NCBI GenBank assembly: GCA_964528095.1
Contig: CAZGSG010000185.1
Span: 1-11,523, forward strand
Direction of reading: 5' to 3'
Length of the DNA: 11,523 bases
Origin: CAZGSG01 sp964528095
Lineage (GTDB): Bacteria; Bacteroidota; Bacteroidia; Chitinophagales; Chitinophagaceae
Made by a program: the position numbers and the translations under genes. Shown piece after piece: positions 6,613 to 11,523 of the stretch. The first letter of the stretch is position 1. Every line of letters starts with the position of its first letter. A model generated the notes under the pieces. It was not told the origin of the DNA. It saw only the letters and a list, made by a program, of their open reading frames with translations, and did not search any database.

Positions 6613-6717
6613 TGCTACAGACAGGCTTCGCATTTTTCAGCAATAGGGAGATACCTCAGCGGGGTTCGGCGAATAAACGACTTTCACTCGCAGATATTTT
6701 TCATAGCCTACCCCAAT
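6613..6717 (+). repeat. Dispersed intergenic repeat, copy D
   Basis: Copy D aligns with copy A along its whole length: GCTACAGACAGGCTTCGC, CATTTTTCAGCAATAGG, ACCTCAGCGGGGTTCGG, then CGAATAAACGACTTTC. After the same 25-base spacing following GAATAAA comes ATAGCCTACCCC. It lies between the lipoprotein terminator and an unassigned stretch. Confidence 0.78.
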
Positions 6718-6916
6718 TATTAAAAGGTTCTAGATATATTAACGCAGAACTACGAACCGGTCGCGGGTGGATTGCTCAAACAGATTTCCCCTACCAGGTT
6801 TTTAACAGCAACCGCCCTGGTTTCATCGCGGGCCTGGTCATGGATCATTTAATACAAACAGGGTGCCCGGATATCAGGATGCGTCTGGCGGTGTGTCACC
6901 CGGAAGCCCCTGAATC
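6718..6916. other. Unassigned intergenic stretch
   Basis: About 200 bases between repeat copy D and the next terminator. Base composition is more GC-rich than the flanking repeat and the frames look partly protein-like. For example, a 32-codon minus-strand frame starts at ATG 6848 and contains RDETRAVAVKNLVGEICL. None has a recognisable domain, promoter or start signal. It may be a gene remnant or part of a larger repeat. Confidence 0.3.
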
Positions 6917-6952
6917 AAAAAAGCTTTAGGTTATTACTCCTAAAGCTTTTTT
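6917..6952. terminator. Bidirectional terminator hairpin
   Basis: AAAAAAGCTTTAGG (6917-6930) and CCTAAAGCTTTTTT (6939-6952) form a perfect 14-bp stem with an eight-base loop. A T-run ends the stem on either strand. It most probably ends the minus-strand T9SS cargo gene, whose stop is at 7004-7006. Confidence 0.85.
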
Positions 6953-7003
6953 AACTTAAACATTGCCGGCAATCTAATCTGAAAACAAATTGAAACCGTT
7001 CAG

Positions 7004-9660
7004 CTACTGTTTTACAAACTGGCTTTGTTTAACACCTGCACTTGTTTTTAACTGAATAATATAAATTCCCGCGCGGAGGGATCTTACAGCCAGGGAGATC
7101 GTGTTCACCCCTTTGTTTAATGAAACGGCACCTGACAAACATTGTTTGCCTGCCTGGTCATAGATACTGTAGACACCATCCTGCTTGCTACTCATTGCAA
7201 CAGCCATAGTTATTTCCTCTTTTGCAGGATTGGGATAGATCGTAAAAAGCGTTGCCGCATTGCTGTTATTTACCACTACTACCTGCGAATAGGTAAACCT
7301 GCCATCCCGGTCTGTTTGTTTCAACCTGTAATAACTGATTCCTTTAAGCGGGTTGTTATCAATATAGCTATAAGACTTCAGATCAGGTGAGTTGCCTGCC
7401 GCGGTTACCTGTCCCACCGGTATAAAGCTTCTTCCATTGCTGCTGCGCTCGATAATAAAATAAGCGCTGTTGTTTTCAGTTGCAGTGCTCCAGTTGCAAC
7501 GAACGGCAGCGTTGGAAGCCATGGAATTTTCCGTATTCGCTGTGAAGGAGACCAGGTTAACTGGCAGTGAAATATTGGTGTTAAAAGTCGCGAAATTAAC
7601 TCTTGATTGTCCTCCTATGCTTGTAAAAACTCCCCCTATAGTAATCGTATTGCCGTTTAACCCTATTGCGGTCACCGATGAGCCTGTTATATTCGGGTCC
7701 CAACTGTTGGCCAATCCTGCAACATCATCAAGGGCTGCCAGGAAATTTCTTGTTTGTCCGCCTATGGCAGTGAAAGTTCCAGCCAAATAAACAGTACTGC
7801 CGCTTACTGCTATAGCAGTGACAGTGCCTGTCGGATTCGGGTTCCAGGCAGTAGCAAGGCCTGTAGTCGCATCCAGCGCGGCGATCCTGTTTCTTGTCTG
7901 ACCTCCTATAGTTATAAAATTCCCGCCCGCATATACGGTACTGCCGTTTATGGCTATTGAACTGACAGTGCTGCTTGCATTCGGGTTCCAGGCAGTAGCC
8001 AGACCCGTTGTCACATCCAGGGCTGCGATCCTGTTTCTTGTCTGACCTCCTATAGTTGTAAAACTCCCGCCCGCATATACGGTACTGCCGTTTACAAGTA
8101 GTATGTTAACTACGTTACCTGAAGTGGGATTCCAGGCAGTAGCCAGGCCCGTTGTCACATCCAAGGCTGCGATCCTGCTTCTTGNNNNNNNNNNNNNNNN
8201 NNNNNNNNNNNNNNNNNNNNNNNNNNNNNNNNNNNNNNNNNNNNNNNNNNNNNNNNNNNNNNNNNNNNNNNNNNNNNNNNNNNNTTCCAGGCAGTAGCCA
8301 GGCCCGTTGTCACATCCAAGGCTGCGATCCTGCTTCTTGCTTGACCACCTATCGTTGTAAAATCGCCTGCCGCATATACAGTACTTCCGTCCACTGCTAT
8401 TGAATAAACGACAGAGCCGCTTGCATTCGGATTCCAGGCGGTGACTACGCCGGTGACAGCATCGAAAGCCGCGATCCTGTTTCTTATCTGTCCTCCTATG
8501 GAATTAAAACTACCTCCGGCATAGATAGTACTGCTATTTACAGCTATCGTATTCACGTTGCTGGTGGCAGGCGAATTGAACGCTGTAAGCAGTCCTGTAG
8601 ACAGATCAAAAGCCGCCATCCTGTTTTTTACTATTCCCGCCATGGAACCAAATGTTCCACCTACATACAGCGTGCTGCCAATTATGCCGAGTGTATTCAC
8701 CACATTCCCGCCAGCCGGGCTCCAGGCTGTAGCTAACCCTGTAGTCGCATCCAGGGCAGCAATATACGACTTTGCCTGCCCTCCAATATTTAGAAAAGCC
8801 CCGCCAACATATATTGTGCTGCCGTATACTGCTATCGAATTCACATTGTTATTGGCATTCGGGTTCCAGGCTGCAGCTAATCCGGTTGTCAGATCCAATG
8901 CAGCGATCCTGTTTCGTGTCTGCCCTCCTATTGATGTAAATGCCCCTCCTGCATAGGCCGTGGTTCCACTTAGCGTGAGTGACACAACAATGTCACTTGC
9001 ATTCGGGTTCCAGGCGGTTGCTGATCCGGTGGTCGCATCCAACGCCGCGATCCTGTTTCTTGTTTGCCCACCTATTGAGGTAAAAGCACCTCCCACATAT
9101 ACGGTGCCGCTATTGACCACTATACAATTAACCACACCGCTGGCGTTCGGGTCCCAGGCAGTTGCCAGGCCGGTGGTAGAATCCAATGCGACAATATTAT
9201 TTCTCGTTTGTCCTCCTATGGAAGTAAAACTGCCTCCAGCATATACATTGCTTCCATCTATCGTTATTGAGTTAACAACATTGTTCGCGTTGGGATTCCA
9301 GGCATTCAGACTACCGTCCGCATTGATCCGGGCTATGTAATTCCTTGCCTGGCCGTCTACCTGTGTAAAGTTGCCACCTATATACCAGCCTCCGTTGCCG
9401 TCAGGCGCTGATGCCATAACTGTATTATTTGGTCTTGCAGATGCAGTATTTGCTGCACCTGACACCGCATCGAGTATACAACCGTAAGGAGCATTAGGGC
9501 CAATGAAAGTAAAAGATCCGGCTATATACATGATACCGCCGTTCTGAACAATAGAAGTCACTGACCCGTTCGTTATATAAGAGCTGGGTGAAAGGGTCTG
9601 GGAAAAAAGAGATGGGGTAAATAAAAGGGAAAACAACAAAAACGAGTAGAGTTTTTTCAT
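7004..9660 (-). CDS. T9SS-secreted delta-60/DUF5122-type repeat protein, interrupted by an assembly gap
   Basis: Start ATG 9660; stop at 7004-7006. Signal peptide MKKLYSFLLFSLLFTPSLFS, with cleavage expected before Q21. At least twelve units of 48 residues follow, with consensus VYAGGSFTSIGGQTRNRIAA then LDATTGLATAWNPN, resembling delta-60/DUF5122 repeats predicted to build beta-propellers. After the array comes a linker LPVNLVSFTA with a beta-sandwich-like segment (YFIIERSSNGRSF, SYYRLKQTDRDGRFTYSQVV). The last 80 residues (7007-7246) are a type A sorting domain starting FTIYPNPAKEE and ending VKQSQFVKQ. Expected path: Sec export, then T9SS release to or attachment at the cell surface; ligand unknown. 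The 100 Ns at 8185-8284 break the frame (2657 bases in all is not a multiple of three), so automated calls will make two genes. Joining the two identical 55-mers at the gap edges restores one frame of 834 codons. Confidence 0.88.
7571..9531 (-). repeat. In-frame tandem array of 144-bp units
   Basis: Protein-level units of 48 residues correspond to 144 bp. Units next to the gap are the most alike at base level: 7842-7985 and 7986-8129 share long exact runs such as CTTGTCTGACCTCCTATAG and CCCGCCCGCATATACGGTAC. Units towards the N-terminus are more diverged, and one (AGIVKNRMAAFDLSTG) is degenerate. This points to recent duplication in the C-terminal half of the array. Confidence 0.85.
8185..8284. 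other. Assembly gap (100 N) at a repeat
   Basis: Exactly 100 Ns. The 55 bases before the gap (8130-8184) and the 55 bases after it (8285-8339) are identical, beginning TTCCAGGCAGTAGCC and ending CTGCTTCTTG. The real length is unknown: the flanks may simply overlap, or one or more whole 144-bp units may be missing. Confidence 0.97.
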
Positions 9661-10149
9661 GGATTTGGTTTAGTGCGTTTCAGTGGTTTAACCAACTGAA
9701 CCTGGATTTTAAATTGTAACACAATGTAGTTATATTTAATTTAAACCGCTAAGGGTATTTATTAGTATATTATCCGCGTTAGAAAGTTATTGTAAAAGAT
9801 ATTCAATAACATTCCCCATGTTTTAATGGGATACACTTATAACAATACAAGGATGCCTCCCTTATAAATTTACTATAAACAAATTCCCATGCCATCTGAC
9901 TATAACCAGTTTCAGACAGAGACTGGGATCTTTTCTATTTGGTCCATTTGCTGAGTCTGAACAAACTAAAAAGTTATTCAATAGAAAGCAGCAAGTTTGC
10001 AGATGTATTAAGATCAGCTTTTAAGTGTCTTGCATATCAATGACAAATGTGAGCGCAAACTATAGGGCACTGACATTGATAAAAGCTGGTCAACAGTTGA
10101 TGCGGCAGGTTTTCAGTATTGCGGAAGGATACGCGCAGATACAAAACAA
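9661..10149. other. Intergenic region upstream of the T9SS cargo gene
   Basis: About 490 AT-rich bases. This must hold the promoter of the T9SS cargo gene, but no full TAnnTTTG/TTTG pair is visible on the minus strand. Just before the start, GTGGTTTAACCAACTG is a short imperfect palindrome. A 52-codon plus frame (10040-10198) and an overlapping 45-codon frame ending at 10043 exist, but neither resembles a known protein. Confidence 0.5.
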
Positions 10150-10178
10150 AGACCGCATCCAAAAAATGAATGCGGTCT
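10141..10178 (-). terminator. Terminator of the DUF4394 gene
   Basis: On the minus strand AGACCGCAT pairs with ATGCGGTCT (10170-10178 with 10150-10158) around an 11-base loop, followed by TTGTTTTGT. It lies 13 bases beyond the stop at 10192-10194. Confidence 0.82.
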
Positions 10179-10191
10179 CTTATCCTACCAT

Positions 10192-11523
10192 TTAAAATCC
10201 CAGACCCAGGGTAAACGCTTTTATTGTGCCAGACAGGGTAGCGCCTGCCGTAGCGGCACCCGTGGCCAGGTTGATCGTATATATCTTCGTTATACCAGCA
10301 ACAGTCAACAACGCATAGGCCGTACCACTGGTACTGCCGATATCAAAACCATTGGCAGCAGTTGTAGTAACACCCAACGGTCCAACGTCAACAAGTGTAC
10401 CTGTATTCGGCGGATCTTGTTTGTACAGGCGGCCTGTTTGCGTGTCGATATCAAACAATACGGTTGTCGTCGCACCTGCAAAGTTATTGGTGTAAGCAGC
10501 TGCAGTCACGGAAGGAGTACCTGGTGATAAATTGCCATCGACCGCTGCCAGCAAACCATCATTCGGATTTAACCGCAGGTTCTGTCCTGTATTGCTAACC
10601 ACCCGTATGCGGTCAACTGTCGGATTAAAATCGAATCCAAAATCAGTGCCCGATAATAAGGTTGTCAATGGCGCTGTGCCCACAACAACAGCTGCGCCGG
10701 ACGAAGCATTGATCGTATATAACCTGCTGGTACTACCCAATGCATACAGTTGCCCGTTTACCGGACGAAAATCAAGTCCCAATAGTGTTTCTCCCGCTAA
10801 CAACCCGGTGATAGATTTATTAACCGGTGCCGGGTTGAGCGGGTTAAAAATAACCAGTTCATTATTGCCGCTGATGGCATAGGCAACAGGTTCAGTAGGT
10901 ATAGCTATACTAATAATGGTACCCGCAAATTCATTTGCAATTTTAGTGGCTTTGCCAGTAGTAAGGTTAATACTGTATAAATTTGTTTTGCCACCGGTTT
11001 TTAAGGCCGCCAGTGCATTCATTCCATCGGGACTGATATCAAAATCGCCCGCCTGTTCCACATCAAAGCCAATACTGCCTACTTCCATTAATTTACCATC
11101 GTTTGGCGGATCTTGTTTGTATAGTTTATCTGTAGTGATATCGATCACAAACAAAACAGTTGTTGCAGCGCCGGCACGGTTCATCGTATAAGCAGCTGCT
11201 GTAACATTCGGATTGGTGACACCATTGAGTGCACCATCGGTTGCAGCAACAGTACCTGTCTCGGGATTCAGCCGGAGATTTTGTCCGGAAGAAGTAACCA
11301 GACGCATCCTGTCCACTGTTGGATTAAAATCCAAACCAATTGCGGTACCACTGATCGCGGGTGTAAAGGCAGCCGCGCCGATAGCCCCGGCCGCACCTGT
11401 TTGCGTATTGATCACATAAACACGATTGGTGTTGCCTATCCCATATGACGTTACTGTAGCGGGTCTGAAGTCGATCCCTAATTTTATTTCACCGCTCTGT
11501 AATCCGGTAATGGACGATTGCAT
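10192..11523 (-). CDS. Tandem DUF4394-domain protein, 5' end beyond the window
   Basis: There are 443 codons to the right edge. The ATG at 11523 is probably internal: the second domain is preceded by a stretch (YAISGNNELVIFNPLNPAPV) that the first copy would also need, and no signal peptide is seen. Two copies of about 233 residues follow each other (SITGL at residues 4 and 237). Each has the DUF4394 hallmarks: LGIDFRP/LGLDFRP, LDFNPTVDRMRLV/FDFNPTVDRIRVV, SGQNLRLNPETG/TGQNLRLNPNDG, VTAAAYT, and KLYKQDPPN/RLYKQDPPN. Such proteins are secreted or surface-associated and are predicted to form beta-propellers; no reaction is established. The C-terminus ends GTIKAFTLGLGF, so no T9SS sorting domain follows. 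It shares orientation with the T9SS cargo gene, but a terminator and about 500 bases separate them, so they are not one operon. Confidence 0.9.
   Translation of the reverse strand: MQSSITGLQSGEIKLGIDFRPATVTSYGIGNTNRVYVINTQTGAAGAIGAAAFTPAISGTAIGLDFNPTVDRMRLVTSSGQNLRLNPETGTVAATDGALNGVTNPNVTAAAYTMNRAGAATTVLFVIDITTDKLYKQDPPNDGKLMEVGSIGFDVEQAGDFDISPDGMNALAALKTGGKTNLYSINLTTGKATKIANEFAGTIISIAIPTEPVAYAISGNNELVIFNPLNPAPVNKSITGLLAGETLLGLDFRPVNGQLYALGSTSRLYTINASSGAAVVVGTAPLTTLLSGTDFGFDFNPTVDRIRVVSNTGQNLRLNPNDGLLAAVDGNLSPGTPSVTAAAYTNNFAGATTTVLFDIDTQTGRLYKQDPPNTGTLVDVGPLGVTTTAANGFDIGSTSGTAYALLTVAGITKIYTINLATGAATAGATLSGTIKAFTLGLGF

Noticed and set aside
7142..9340. Many plus-strand open frames over the propeller gene, including residues such as GFQAVANPVVASNAA
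   Set aside because: They are antisense shadows that look regular only because the minus-strand gene is repetitive.
7004..9531. CRISPR array, because of regular repeats
   Set aside because: The period is 144 bp, fully coding in one frame, with no short identical repeats separated by unique spacers.
10040..10198. 52-codon plus frame MTNVSANYRALTLIKAG..., overlapping by ATGA with a frame ending at 10043
   Set aside because: It runs through the terminator hairpin of the opposite gene, has no promoter or family match, and the overlap may be chance.

Overview
The window reads as a chromosomal fragment of a Bacteroidota species, most likely family Chitinophagaceae. The reasons are a type IX secretion (T9SS) C-terminal sorting domain, promoter-like TAnnTTTG boxes in place of Shine-Dalgarno/sigma70 signals, a lipoprotein with a Bacteroidota-type Cys-Lys-Lys start, and a family-4 glycosyltransferase with a recognisable Bacteroidota-style N-terminus (MNIGFDAKRAFHN). 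The family-level placement is inference. The sequence is a scaffold: 100 Ns sit inside one gene.

Left part (1-2280), housekeeping: a glycosyltransferase runs off the left edge on the minus strand. It diverges from dapD (lysine/diaminopimelate synthesis), which is followed by tRNA-Leu(CAG) with its own promoter and terminator. Long inverted repeats flank dapD on both sides.

Middle (2281-7003), accessory: a secreted or periplasmic beta-lactamase-fold serine hydrolase with a TPR-like tail (minus), a small VOC/glyoxalase-fold protein (minus) and a ZU5-like surface lipoprotein (plus). The spaces between them hold four copies of an approximately 100-bp dispersed repeat (three plus, one minus), which no gene call explains. 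Two copies form an inverted pair between the hydrolase and the VOC gene.

Right part (7004-11523), secreted repeat proteins, both minus: first a large T9SS cargo made of at least a dozen 48-residue delta-60/DUF5122-like beta-propeller units. It is one gene split by the N gap, and the same 55-mer borders both sides of the gap, so the repeat number is unresolved. Second is a protein with two tandem DUF4394-like domains, cut by the right edge of the window. Rho-independent-type hairpins end both genes.

I see no defence system, CRISPR array, intact transposase, integrase or phage gene. The genes look like independent units rather than one pathway. The most interesting unexplained element is the dispersed repeat family.
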